Shown here in pieces: positions 44,351 to 52,260 of a DNA stretch of 64,000 nucleotides. This stretch comes from JAGRGG01 sp965217265. Its GTDB lineage: Bacteria; Pseudomonadota; Alphaproteobacteria; Geminicoccales; Geminicoccaceae. A model generated the notes under the pieces. The model was given only the letters and a program-made list of their open reading frames with translations, made no database searches and was not told the DNA's origin. Within the stretch, counting starts at the first letter, position 1. The number at the start of each line of letters is the position of its first letter. The DNA is taken from positions 124,001-188,000 of the forward strand of contig CBDCHP010000007.1 in assembly GCA_965217265.1 (NCBI GenBank), read 5' to 3'. A program made the position numbers and the translations under genes.

Positions 44351-45940
44351 TCACGCCCGCTCGAACGTCTTCTCGAACCGGACCTTTGGGTAATCCTCGC
44401 CGACCCGGTTCAGGTCCCAGGCGTTGCGGGCGAGGAAGACCGGGTTGCCGTCGCGGTCGGCGGCGAGGCTGGCGCGCTTGGCCTCGACGAAACGCTCCAG
44501 ATCGGCGCGCGCGTCGGCGACGGCCCAGCGCGCCGTGACGTAGGGGGCGGGCTCGAAGTCGATCGGCAGGGCGTACTCGGCCTCAAGCCTAGTTTTCAGC
44601 ACGTCGAGCTGCAACTGGCCGACGACGCCGACGATCCACTCGGCGCCGATGTTGGGGCGAAAGACCTGCGTCACCCCCTCCTCGGCCAAGTCTTCGAGCG
44701 CCTTCTTCAGGTGCTTGGCGCGCATCGGATCGCCTAAGCGCACGCGCATCAGGATCTCGGGGGCGAAGTTGGGAATGCCGGTGAAGTGGAGATCCTGGCC
44801 CGAGGTAAGCGCGTCGCCGACGCGGAGCTGCCCGTGGTTCGGCACGCCGATGATGTCGCCGGGATAGGCGGTGTCGGCCGTCTCGCGCTCCTGGGCGAAG
44901 AAGAAGATCGGGTTCGAGACCGCGAGCGGCTTGGCGTGGCGGACCATCTTCAGCTTCATGCCGCGCTCGAACTTGCCCGAGCACAAGCGTAAAAAGGCGA
45001 CGCGGTCGCGGTGCTTGGGGTCCATGTTGGCCTGGACCTTGAAGACGAAGCCGGCGACCGCCGAATCGGTCGGCTCGACCACGCCCTCGACCGCCGTCTG
45101 CGGCCGGGGCGGCGGAGCGTGCTCGGCCAGCGCGTCGAGCATGGCGCGCACGCCGAACGTGCGCAGCGCCGAGCCGAAGAAGACGGGGGTCAGGTGGCCC
45201 TCGCGGTAGCTGTTCAGGTCGAACGGCTTGGTCGCCCCGCGCACGAGGTCGAGACCCTCCTCGGTCTCCTCCCACAAGCGCCGGTCGATCCGCTCGGCGA
45301 CGCTGTTGGCGCGGGGCGGGTACGGCCCCTCCTCGCCGATGCCGCCGTCCTCGCGCGGGCTGAACAAGTTGATCGTGCCGTCGTCGATCCGGGTCGTGCC
45401 GCGAAAGGCGTTGCCCATGCCGATCGGCCAGTTGACCGGGCTGACGTCGAGGGCGAGCCGGCTCTCGATCTCGTCCATGATCTCCAAGGGGTCGCGGGCT
45501 TCCCTGTCCATCTTGTTGATGAAGGTCATGATCGGCACGTCGCGCAGCCGGCAGACCTCGAACAGCTTCAAGGTCTGCGGCTCGATGCCCTTGGCGGCGT
45601 CGAGGACCATGATCGCGCTGTCGACCGCCGTCAGCGTGCGGTAGGTGTCCTCGGAGAAGTCCTCGTGGCCGGGGGTGTCGAGCAGGTTGAAGGTGTGATC
45701 GGCATAGTCGAAGGTCATCACCGAGGTCGTGACCGAGATGCCGCGTTTTTGCTCGATCGCCATCCAGTCCGAGCGCGCCCGCCGGCGCTCGCCCTTGGCC
45801 TTGACCTCGCCGGCCAAGTGAATGGCGCCGCCGAACAGCAAGAGCTTCTCGGTCAAGGTCGTCTTGCCGGCGTCGGGGTGCGAGATGATGGCGAACGTGC
45901 GGCGGCGGGCGACCTCGGACGCCAGGGAAGGATCGGACAC
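44351..45940 (-). CDS. prfC: Peptide chain release factor 3
   Basis: At 529 residues this matches the usual RF3 length exactly when started at GTG 45940, which has GGAG 7 bases upstream. Longer in-frame starts add unrelated sequence. GTPase motifs: ISHPDAGKTTLTEKLL (G1), GISVTTSVM (G2), LDTPGHEDFSED (G3) and FINKMDREARD (G4). RF3 removes RF1 and RF2 from the ribosome after peptide release and uses GTP. Domains 2 and 3 follow through QVFRPNIGAEWIVGVVGQLQ. It is divergent from a DksA-like gene and convergent with vapC. Confidence 0.97.
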   Translation of the reverse strand: MSDPSLASEVARRRTFAIISHPDAGKTTLTEKLLLFGGAIHLAGEVKAKGERRRARSDWMAIEQKRGISVTTSVMTFDYADHTFNLLDTPGHEDFSEDTYRTLTAVDSAIMVLDAAKGIEPQTLKLFEVCRLRDVPIMTFINKMDREARDPLEIMDEIESRLALDVSPVNWPIGMGNAFRGTTRIDDGTINLFSPREDGGIGEEGPYPPRANSVAERIDRRLWEETEEGLDLVRGATKPFDLNSYREGHLTPVFFGSALRTFGVRAMLDALAEHAPPPRPQTAVEGVVEPTDSAVAGFVFKVQANMDPKHRDRVAFLRLCSGKFERGMKLKMVRHAKPLAVSNPIFFFAQERETADTAYPGDIIGVPNHGQLRVGDALTSGQDLHFTGIPNFAPEILMRVRLGDPMRAKHLKKALEDLAEEGVTQVFRPNIGAEWIVGVVGQLQLDVLKTRLEAEYALPIDFEPAPYVTARWAVADARADLERFVEAKRASLAADRDGNPVFLARNAWDLNRVGEDYPKVRFEKTFERA

Positions 45941-46018
45941 CAACGGACTCCGGGTTCGACAAAAGGATGGGGTTGGCGTCATATCGAGGCCACGAACGCG
46001 AAACGCAAGGCAAAGGCG

Positions 46019-46354
46019 GTGGCGGAGAGAAACGACGCGGACGACGAGGCAAGGCTGCGGGCGCTGCTGGCCGAGATCGAGGCCGCGATCGCGGCCGGCC
46101 ACGACGAGAGCGGCCCGGTCGAGCTCGACCAGACCCGCCAGGGGCGGTTGTCGCGCATGAACGCACTGCAACGTCAGGAGATGGCGAAGGCCGGCCTGCG
46201 GCGGCGGGGGGTCGAGCGGGCGCGGGTGTTGGCGGCGCTTGAGCGGGTGGCGGAGGGCGCGTACGGGTACTGCACGGTCTGCGGCGGCGAGATCGCAGCG
46301 AAGCGGTTGGAGGTCGATCCGGCGGTGCCGACTTGTATTGGGTGCACTGAATGA
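46019..46354 (+). CDS. DksA/TraR-type C4 zinc-finger protein
   Basis: A short (about 111 residues) DksA-like protein. A helical coiled-coil part (DDEARLRALLAEIEAAIAAG, then MNALQRQEMAKAGLRRR) precedes a zinc finger YCTVCGGEIAAKRL and TCIGC, a Cys4 site. Full-length DksA carries two Asp at the coiled-coil tip; that tip region here is not clearly conserved, so transcriptional activity with ppGpp is uncertain. The GTG at 46019 is the best start, because no ATG fits. It is divergent from prfC. Confidence 0.8.
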   Translation: MAERNDADDEARLRALLAEIEAAIAAGHDESGPVELDQTRQGRLSRMNALQRQEMAKAGLRRRGVERARVLAALERVAEGAYGYCTVCGGEIAAKRLEVDPAVPTCIGCTE

Positions 46355-46436
46355 GGCAGACTGCCCGGCCGCCGGAGTCCGGCTCTCCGCTTGGCTACGG
46401 CCGGGGTGACATAGGGGCGTTGGGGCCGCATTTCTT

Positions 46437-46470
46437 GTCACCCCGGACTTGATCCGGGGTCCAGGGTGGC
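46437..46470 (+). repeat. Palindromic repeat, CCCCGGACTTGATCCGGGG variant
   Basis: A 34-base unit of the family seen at 217-360, with CCGG in place of CCCG in the stem. A shorter inverted fragment (GCCGGGGTGAC, near 46400) precedes it, so the pair may be an eroded version of the 217-360 arrangement. Confidence 0.75.
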
Positions 46471-46555
46471 CGGATTCGGTAGGGCAAGAAAGTTAATTAG
46501 AGTGGCACCTCCAGTTTTCATATGTAGCCTAGCGGAAGAAATTTGCGAAAAACTA

Positions 46556-46726
46556 ATGACATACCCAAGCATTATTTGTTTTATTGTCTTATTATTATTA
46601 ATTTACTATTTTTTTTATCGAAGCGAATTTTTCAAGATAGACCAGTGCCTCGATAAAGGCGGGTGCTGGAATGAAGACACATTCGCATGTGAATTTGAAA
46701 AACAAACTTTGAGGGTCTCAGGCTAG
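46556..46726 (+). CDS. AT-rich small membrane-anchored Cys protein, 3' end replaced by an IS
   Basis: A 56-residue protein starting MTYPSIICFIVLLLLIYYFF (one membrane helix), followed by a short domain with KIDQCLDKGGCWNEDTFACE. The DxCLDxGGxWN pattern with paired Cys recurs in small membrane or lipoprotein-like proteins, some next to polymorphic toxins, as far as I recall. The codon use is strongly AT-rich, unlike its neighbours, suggesting transfer. The IS1-type element begins at 46711 inside its last codons. Joining the flanks would give an end of about QTLCLG instead of the current QTLRVSG. The start has a weak ribosome site. Confidence 0.55.
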   Translation: MTYPSIICFIVLLLLIYYFFYRSEFFKIDQCLDKGGCWNEDTFACEFEKQTLRVSG

Positions 46727-47488
46727 CATAGACCGGAGGTCGCCGATCTTGTCGTTGCCGCCGAAGCGGGCGAACAGCGCGATCGAGGCGTCCACCATGC
46801 GCACGGCCTTGGAGACCACGATCGACCGGCGCCGAAAGCGGGCGAGCCAGTGCCGCTGGCGGGCGTGGTCGCGCTCGATGCCGTGGGTCTCCTTTTTGCC
46901 GACGTAGAGCCGGCCTTGGGGGATCGCCTTCTCGTAGGCGGCCCAGTCGTCGGTGCAGTAGAGCCGCACGCCCCAGCGCTTCAGGCGCTTGAGAAGGCGT
47001 TCAAGGGTGGCTCGGTCACGACCCCCCAGCTCCCAGTCGATGAGCCGTCCCGTAGCACGATCCCGAGCCTTCCAGACCCACAGCTTGTTCGGCTTTTTTT
47101 GAGGTAGTGCCACATCTCGTCCAGCTCGACCACGACGGCACGGCCTTCGGGCTCGGGCTTTTGCGCGTAGACTTCCGCAAAGCGCTCGATCCAGGCCTGC
47201 ACCGTGGGGGTCGACACCCCGAGCAGCTTGGCGGTGCGGTTCATCGAGACGCCGCTGAGGTAGAGCAGCACCGCTTCCACCTTGAGCCGCAGCGGCATCC
47301 CGCGCGGCGGGGTGTCGGTGAAGTTCAGCCCGCAGCCCTTGCAGCGGTAGCGTTGCTTGCCGCGCATGAACCCGTTCTTGACGTGCTCCTCGCCCCCGCA
47401 CCCCTTGCACCGTAGCCCCATCCAACCCGCCCCGTCCGCCGTTCCCTGGCCGACGGATATGGGCGGTCTATGCCAAGCTCAAACCCTC
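46711..47488 (-). mobile_element. IS1-family insertion sequence with terminal repeats
   Basis: A 778-base element. The left end (46711-46735) and right end (47464-47488) form an imperfect 25-bp inverted repeat: GAGGGT at the tips and GCATAGACCG at the inner side match, with five differences between them. Flanking 8-mers CAAACTTT (46703-46710) and CAAAATTT (47489-47496) differ at one base, consistent with an aged 8-bp target duplication. It encodes one transposase with an A7 frameshift site. A more decayed relative lies at 11.9 kb. Confidence 0.85.
46718..47421 (-). CDS. IS1-family transposase (InsA-InsB with programmed -1 frameshift)
   Basis: Read from ATG 47421. The first part is a Cys4 zinc ribbon (CKGCGGEEHVKNG, then YRCKGCGLNF) plus a helix-turn-helix (SGVSMNRTAKLLGVSTPTVQ). 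The slippery run A7 (47094-47100) follows LDEMWHYLKK. A -1 shift there joins it to the catalytic part KPNKLWVWKARDRATGRL. DDE residues are the Asp in LDEMW, the Asp in LYCTDDWAAY and the Glu in THGIERDHAR, with RHWLARFRRR after it. This is the standard IS1 layout. Without the shift the product is a short InsA-like protein. The gene looks intact and could be active. Confidence 0.88.
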
Positions 47489-47515
47489 CAAAATTTATGC
47501 CTGGGCTAACATGGT

Positions 47516-47995
47516 ATGCGCTCCTATCTTTCTAAAACACTACTTAAGCAAATTATGAAATTTTTAACCTGCGTTTTTATTGCGACTATTGCATCAGTTA
47601 TTTTTGCAACAATTACTTTTCCTTCAGCACTATATATTTTTGATTTTATATCCGGAAATGATCGATTAAGGAACTTGGAGGATCTTATTGGTAACTCGAT
47701 GTTCTCTATTTTAATAATGCCAGTAGCCTTGCTAGTGGGAGCAATTTTCGCTCTACCAACTTGGTTGGCCACCGGCTGTTTTTCTAAAATATTATTTAAG
47801 AAATATACGAAATTCGACACTAAAATTTTGTGGGCAGTGTTAGGGGCCGTGGCATCGTTGCCAACAACCGTCCTTCTATCTCTGACAAAAGGTATAGAAG
47901 CTTTCGATGTCGCTATGCTATTTGTCTGGCTTTCATGTGCAGGTATGATAGGCGGGTTGACGTTCCATTGGTGTCTGAGAAACATTCGAGTTTAA
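47516..47995 (+). CDS. AT-rich multi-pass membrane protein of unknown function
   Basis: A 159-residue protein with four probable membrane helices: FLTCVFIATIASVIFATITF, FSILIMPVALLVGAIFAL, WAVLGAVASLPTTVLLSL, and a last helix near residue 140. The base composition is much lower in GC than the surrounding genes. It starts 20 bases after the right target duplication of the IS. In the pre-insertion arrangement it would begin 8 bases after the stop of the 46556 gene, so the two were probably one operon. No family was recognised. An immunity or accessory role in a transferred islet is only a guess. Confidence 0.6.
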   Translation: MRSYLSKTLLKQIMKFLTCVFIATIASVIFATITFPSALYIFDFISGNDRLRNLEDLIGNSMFSILIMPVALLVGAIFALPTWLATGCFSKILFKKYTKFDTKILWAVLGAVASLPTTVLLSLTKGIEAFDVAMLFVWLSCAGMIGGLTFHWCLRNIRV

Positions 47996-48220
47996 CAACA
48001 GGTAGTTACACAAAATTGCACGGATATTTTTTTGATTGAATATATTTTATCTTGGGTTTTTCTAAGTTGATAACAAGCAAAAACTTCTCTTATGGTATCA
48101 AGCGCTTTTTCTTGTAAGCCGCAGTTCCCATGACCGTAAAACCATATAAAACTGTTGCACCCTGCCCACCACGCCCTACGTTCGCCCCCACATCCCGCAC
48201 CCACCCAAACCGGACCCGCG
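47996..48220. other. AT-rich tail of the transferred islet
   Basis: No gene is visible. The AT-rich composition continues to about 48150 and then returns abruptly to high GC, marking the right limit of the foreign segment. Confidence 0.5.
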
Positions 48221-48751
48221 ATGAAGACCCTCATCCTCCTACTAGGACTGCTATTCGCCATGCCCACCTCATCCACCGCCGCCGACCTTGAGAACACCCT
48301 CTACATCGACCTGAAAGACGGCCGCGTCACCGTCGAACTGTTCCCCGACGCGGCGCCCAACCACGTCGAGCGGATCAAGGAGCTGGCGCGCGAGGGCTTC
48401 TACGACGGCGTCGTCTTCCACCGCGTCATCCCCGGCTTCATGGCCCAGACCGGCGACCCGACCGGCACCGGCACGGGCGGCTCGGACAAGCCGGACCTGA
48501 AAGCCGAGTTCTCGCGCTCGCTCTCGTTCGAGCGCGGCACGCTCGGCATGGCGCGCACGATGAACCCCAACAGCGCCAACTCGCAGTTCTTCATCACCTT
48601 CGCCCCGACGCCGCACCTGGACGGCGAGTACACCATCGTTGGCAAGGTCGTGGACGGCATGGAGCACGTCGACGCGATCGCCCCCGGCGAGCCGCCGCGC
48701 AACCCCGACAAGATGATCAAGGTCCAAGTCGCCGCCGACGCCGAGGGCTGA
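48221..48751 (+). CDS. Periplasmic cyclophilin-type peptidyl-prolyl isomerase
   Basis: A 176-residue cyclophilin with a signal peptide (MKTLILLLGLLFAMPTSSTA, cut near residue 22). The isomerase core is short, as in bacterial PpiA: ELAREGFYDGVVFHRVIPGF with the catalytic Arg, FMAQTGDPTGTGTGG, then ANSQFFITFAPTPHLDGEYT and GKVVDGMEHVDAI. It catalyses prolyl cis-trans isomerisation, here in the periplasm. The ATG at 48221 gives the signal peptide, so the upstream frame was ignored. A strong terminator follows. Confidence 0.95.
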   Translation: MKTLILLLGLLFAMPTSSTAADLENTLYIDLKDGRVTVELFPDAAPNHVERIKELAREGFYDGVVFHRVIPGFMAQTGDPTGTGTGGSDKPDLKAEFSRSLSFERGTLGMARTMNPNSANSQFFITFAPTPHLDGEYTIVGKVVDGMEHVDAIAPGEPPRNPDKMIKVQVAADAEG

Positions 48752-48760
48752 GCCGACGCC

Positions 48761-48817
48761 GGGCGGCGCGCGCCCCGCTGGGGTCGATGCGATACGTCGC
48801 GCGCCGCCCGTCCCTTT
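48761..48817 (+). terminator. Terminator of the cyclophilin gene
   Basis: GGGCGGCGCGCG (48761-48772) and CGCGCGCCGCCC (48798-48809) form a perfect 12-bp stem with a 25-base loop, followed by GTCCCTTTT. Confidence 0.7.
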
Positions 48818-49079
48818 TGCATCACGACACTTACAACCCTAGACGGTCGATACGCCCGGTTGCCCTCGCATCACGCCCCGGACTTGATCCGGGGCCTACA
48901 TGGCCTCACCCGAATATCGCTTGGCAGCTTGAACCGTTGGGTCCTGGATCAAAGCCTGCCCCCGACGAGATCGGGGGTCCGGGGCACGGGCTGCCGGGGC
49001 GGCACCGCGCGTTCGGCGTCGGGTGGCCCTTGGCGGCGCGCGGGCGGGGTCGCACGGTGATCGGCGAAGGAGACCGCCG
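48818..49079. other. Intergenic region with two palindromic repeats
   Basis: No gene is visible. Two diverged copies of the CCCCGGACTTGATCCGGGG-type palindrome lie at 48871-48900 and 48957-48982; the second has CGAGA in place of CTTGA. The GNAT ribosome site is at the right edge. Confidence 0.55.
48871..48982 (+). repeat. Two diverged palindromic repeats (CCCCGGA-N5-TCCGGGG family)
   Basis: The first copy has CCCCGGA and TCCGGGG arms around CTTGA. The second has CCCCCGA and TCGGGGG arms around CGAGA, followed by GTCCGGGG. Both are in the same orientation, unlike the inverted pair at 217-360. Confidence 0.65.
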
Positions 49080-49796
49080 ATGCCGTCCGACGACGCCCCC
49101 GACCTCCCGCGCGGCGCGCCCGTGCCGGGCTGGACGCCACGGTCCCGGCCGCCCCGGGCGCCGCTGACCGGCGCCCACTGCCGGCTTGAGCCGCTCGACC
49201 CTGACCGCCACGCGGCGGGCTTATGGCAAGCGTTTGCCGCCGACACCGCCGGACGTGGCTGGACCTACCTGCCCTACGGCCCCTTCGCCGACATAGGGGG
49301 GCTGCGCGCTTGGCTCGACGGCGTCGCCGGCTCGGACGACCCGCTGTTCCACGCGATCCTGGACGGGGCGGGCCCGGCCGGGGTGGCGAGTTATCTCCGC
49401 GTCACGCCGGAGCACGGGACGATCGAGGTCGGCCACATCCACTTCGGCCCGCGCCTGCAGCGAACCAGCGCCGCGACCGAGGCGCTCTACTTGATGCTCA
49501 AGCGCGCCTTCGAGGAACTCGGCTATCGGCGGATGGAGTGGAAGTGCGACGCCCTGAACGCGGCGTCGTGCCGGGCGGCGGTGCGCTTGGGCTTCGCCTT
49601 CGAGGGCGTGTTTCGCCAAGCGACGATCGTCAAGGGCCGCAATCGCGACACGGCTTGGTACAGCCTGCTCGATCGCGAATGGCCGGACGCGGCCCGAGCC
49701 TTCGAGGCGTGGCTCGCGGCCGACAATGCCGATGCACAGGGGCGCCGGCGGCGCCCGCTCGCCGCCTTTCGCGCGGGGGCGGAGCACCCTTCTTGA
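49080..49796 (+). CDS. GNAT acetyltransferase (RimJ/RimL-like)
   Basis: A 238-residue GNAT of the RimJ/RimL group. The core has LTGAHCRLEPLDPDRHAAGL, GVASYLRVTPEHGTIEVGHI for strands 3-4, the acetyl-CoA-binding region RLQRTSAATEALYLMLKRAF, and WKCDALNAASCRAAVRLGFAF. Members acetylate ribosomal protein N-termini or small amines; the substrate is unknown. ATG 49080 with GGAG 7 bases upstream was chosen over an earlier in-frame ATG. It is a single gene. Confidence 0.9.
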   Translation: MPSDDAPDLPRGAPVPGWTPRSRPPRAPLTGAHCRLEPLDPDRHAAGLWQAFAADTAGRGWTYLPYGPFADIGGLRAWLDGVAGSDDPLFHAILDGAGPAGVASYLRVTPEHGTIEVGHIHFGPRLQRTSAATEALYLMLKRAFEELGYRRMEWKCDALNAASCRAAVRLGFAFEGVFRQATIVKGRNRDTAWYSLLDREWPDAARAFEAWLAADNADAQGRRRRPLAAFRAGAEHPS

Positions 49797-49949
49797 GTTA
49801 ACCTTAAATATTTATACCACTAATAAAGTATTAAAGGGACGTCGTACTATCTCGGCGCACTTACTCTACCCCTATTTTATTCAAATCCGATCTAGGGCAA
49901 TGTTCGTGACAGGTAAACATCGTTTTACCATTAAAGAAAGGCGACGAAC

Positions 49950-51002
49950 ATGACCCGTCTTCCGATGACCCTCTCCGCGATGGCCCTAATCCTTTCGCTC
50001 GCCGCCTGCGGCGGCGGCGGCGGTGGCGGCAGCATCGCCAGCACGCCGTTGAACAACGGCGGCGGCAGCGACGCCGGCGAGGATACCGACGCCGGTTCCA
50101 ACACCAACAACGGCGGCAATCAGGGTTCTGACGCCGACAAGGACGGCGATGTCCTCACCGGCGGTGGCAGAGACGACAACATGGATGCGGGCGAGACGAA
50201 CGACACCGATGAGAAGCCGGATAGCAACCCCGCTTCCGAAGCAGTTCCGACATTGGCGGGGTTCATCGCCAAGAACGACGGCAGCGAAAATTTTAAGATC
50301 GACGTGAAGGCGACCATCAAGAAAGACGCGGGTGCCGCTCTGTCCGAACGCGCGCATCGGATTGTCACCGAAGACGGCGCGATCCTAATCCAGTCTGATT
50401 TCAGCACTGATCATCAGGAAATTGTGCGCATCGAGCAGGACGACGTGGAGGCGATCGATGTGAACGGCATCGCTACCTTCAAGGGCGAGAACTCGTTCGG
50501 CAAGCTCAGCGTGCCTGGCAAGGGGCTTAAGCATACGGTGTTCGGCTATTGGGCGCTTGAGAACGCCGATAACGACCACCTGCTTGACGACATGGGCACG
50601 ATCTGGGGCGGCGAGAAGACGCTCGCCGGTAGCATGCCAACGTCGGGTGAGGCGACTTACAAAGGTCGTGCGGTTGCCGTCGAGTACGGATCTGATAAGC
50701 CCCACGAGATGTCAGGTGTTCTCAGTGCCACAGCCAATTTCGATCGTAAAGTCATGAAGTTGACTGCCGATATGACCATGCGCACGGCCAAAGGCGAGTG
50801 GGGAACGATTTCGACCATCAAGAATGGCATTCCCATCGGCGACGCGTCGAGCTTTGCCGGCGGCTTCACTTCCACAAATGGCCATAGCGGCTTCGGCAAA
50901 GGCCAGTTCAACGGCCAAGATGCCGCTGAGATTGTCGGTAACTTCGGCATCGGCAACGGTACGAGCCAGGTCTGGGGCGCCTTCGGCGGTAAGAAGCAGT
51001 AA
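49950..51002 (+). CDS. Lipoprotein with TbpB-like beta-barrel domain
   Basis: A 350-residue surface-type lipoprotein. The signal peptide ends in LSLAAC, with lipidated Cys near residue 20. A long Gly/Asn/Asp-rich acidic linker to about residue 95 follows. The C-terminal part has features of the transferrin-binding-protein-B-like barrel: FGYWALENAD, SGEATYKGRAVAV, GHSGFGKGQFNG, AAEIVGNFGIGNG and a final AFGGKK. The same architecture occurs in Slam-exported lipoproteins. No Slam or TonB partner is visible here. A paralogue follows directly. The ribosome site is AAAGAAAGG. The upstream 150 bases are AT-rich. Confidence 0.75.
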   Translation: MTRLPMTLSAMALILSLAACGGGGGGGSIASTPLNNGGGSDAGEDTDAGSNTNNGGNQGSDADKDGDVLTGGGRDDNMDAGETNDTDEKPDSNPASEAVPTLAGFIAKNDGSENFKIDVKATIKKDAGAALSERAHRIVTEDGAILIQSDFSTDHQEIVRIEQDDVEAIDVNGIATFKGENSFGKLSVPGKGLKHTVFGYWALENADNDHLLDDMGTIWGGEKTLAGSMPTSGEATYKGRAVAVEYGSDKPHEMSGVLSATANFDRKVMKLTADMTMRTAKGEWGTISTIKNGIPIGDASSFAGGFTSTNGHSGFGKGQFNGQDAAEIVGNFGIGNGTSQVWGAFGGKKQ

Positions 51003-51037
51003 GCTTTAGCTTCCAACCTTTTCCGTCTCGACTCGAC

Positions 51038-51071
51038 CGGCCGGGTGCCTCGCGCGCCCGGCCGTTTTTTT
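51038..51071 (+). terminator. Strong intrinsic terminator after the first TbpB-like lipoprotein
   Basis: CGGCCGGG (51038-51045) and CCCGGCCG (51057-51064) form an 8-bp stem, followed at once by T7. Confidence 0.9.
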
Positions 51072-51222
51072 GTCGTGGCGTATTCGCCTATGGCAAAAGT
51101 GCGTCATCCCTGACGTTAACGGCGTTTTTCGTCCCCCGTCGCGGCGTCCGTGCGCTATCGCGTCCTGCCAGGAAGCGTTAAAGGCTCCGGCAAAACGGTA
51201 TTCGCACGAGGGAAACGAACGG

Positions 51223-52104
51223 ATGGCACGGGTATTGACGGCTTGCGCGCTGGCCGCGCTGTTGCTGGCCGGGTGCGGCGGCGGCGGCGGGAGCAGCGGC
51301 GGCGGTGGCGGCGCGACGCCGGGCGGCGATGGCGGTACGGTACCTCCGGGCGACGGTGGCGGTACGGACGGCGGACTGCCGACGCTGGGGCAGGCGCTCG
51401 GCACGTCGGCGGCGTCCTTCGCGGCGCAGGACTCCACCGGCGGGTCCGACGTCAGCGTGAGCCTCGCGGCCGATCGCGCGCTCACCGTCGTGACCGGCGG
51501 GGACACGCTGACCTTCGCCGCGGACGAGATCGAACCGGCCGAAGACGCGTTCGACTCCTACATCGACGTCGAGGGCGGCAAGGCGGCGCTGGTCAGCCAG
51601 AACGGCGCCGCCGCCGGCGACGGCAGACTCGACTACGGCGCGTTCGGCTACTGGGCGACCGTCGATCCCGATCGTAGCACCCCGACGTCGCTCGCCGTCC
51701 GCGACGCCGGCAGCTTCTTCGGCGGCGTACCGACCCCGTCCGGCGAGCTGCCGACGAGCGGCACGGCCACCTACACCGGCTTCTCGGGCGCGATCGACGT
51801 CGCCGCCGACGGCACGGCGCGCACGCTCACCGGCGGGCTCGACGCCGAGGCCGATTTCGGCGCCGGCAGCCTGGGCGTGAGCATGTTGCTGGAGGAAGAC
51901 GCGACGACTTCCTGGGGCACGGTGACGGCGGACGGCCTCAGCATCAGCGGCGACGGCACCTTCGCCGGCGACGCCGCGTCGAGCCGGGGCCACAGCGGAG
52001 GTGCCACGGGCCGCTTCTTCGGCCCCGCCGCCGAGGAACTGGGCGGCGCCTTCACGCTGACCGGCCCGAGCACGGTCAAGGGGAGCTTTGGCGGGACGCA
52101 GTGA
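51223..52104 (+). CDS. Second TbpB-like lipoprotein, paralogue of the preceding gene
   Basis: A 293-residue lipoprotein. The signal ends LLLAGC, with Cys near residue 18, then a Gly-rich linker. The barrel part repeats the pattern of the upstream protein: FGYWATVDPD, SGTATYTGFSGAI, SWGTVTADG, GHSGGATGRFFG, AAEELGGAFTL and a final GSFGG. It is more GC-rich in codon use than its neighbour. The preceding terminator indicates separate transcription. GAGGGA lies 8 bases before ATG 51223. The ligand is unknown; iron or heme proteins are bound by some family members, but that cannot be inferred here. Confidence 0.75.
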   Translation: MARVLTACALAALLLAGCGGGGGSSGGGGGATPGGDGGTVPPGDGGGTDGGLPTLGQALGTSAASFAAQDSTGGSDVSVSLAADRALTVVTGGDTLTFAADEIEPAEDAFDSYIDVEGGKAALVSQNGAAAGDGRLDYGAFGYWATVDPDRSTPTSLAVRDAGSFFGGVPTPSGELPTSGTATYTGFSGAIDVAADGTARTLTGGLDAEADFGAGSLGVSMLLEEDATTSWGTVTADGLSISGDGTFAGDAASSRGHSGGATGRFFGPAAEELGGAFTLTGPSTVKGSFGGTQ

Positions 52105-52112
52105 GGTCGAGA

Positions 52113-52255
52113 ACGCTGGCGCGTCCGCTGCGCGGGGCTTTCTTTTTTCTCTTTTTTGCAACTTTGGCCGGGGCCGCCACGATGTCGGGACCAAATCCGA
52201 GAGCAAAGTGATAAAAAAGAAGAAGGGGAAGCCCCGCGCAGCGGACGCGAAGCGT
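52113..52255 (+). repeat. Hairpin repeat element, copy R9
   Basis: 143 bases between the second lipoprotein gene and the ABC-F gene, both on the plus strand. The arms match closely in the copy-specific segment GTCCGCTGCGCGGGGC. The right arm ends 5 bases before the ABC-F start codon, so the hairpin would form most of the leader of any transcript reaching that gene from upstream. Confidence 0.92.
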
Positions 52256-52260
52256 ACATC

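Noticed and set aside
45941..46441. An N-terminal extension of release factor 3 up to 46441
   Set aside because: The GTG at 45940 has a good ribosome site and gives exactly the normal RF3 length. The extension overlaps the divergent DksA-like gene.
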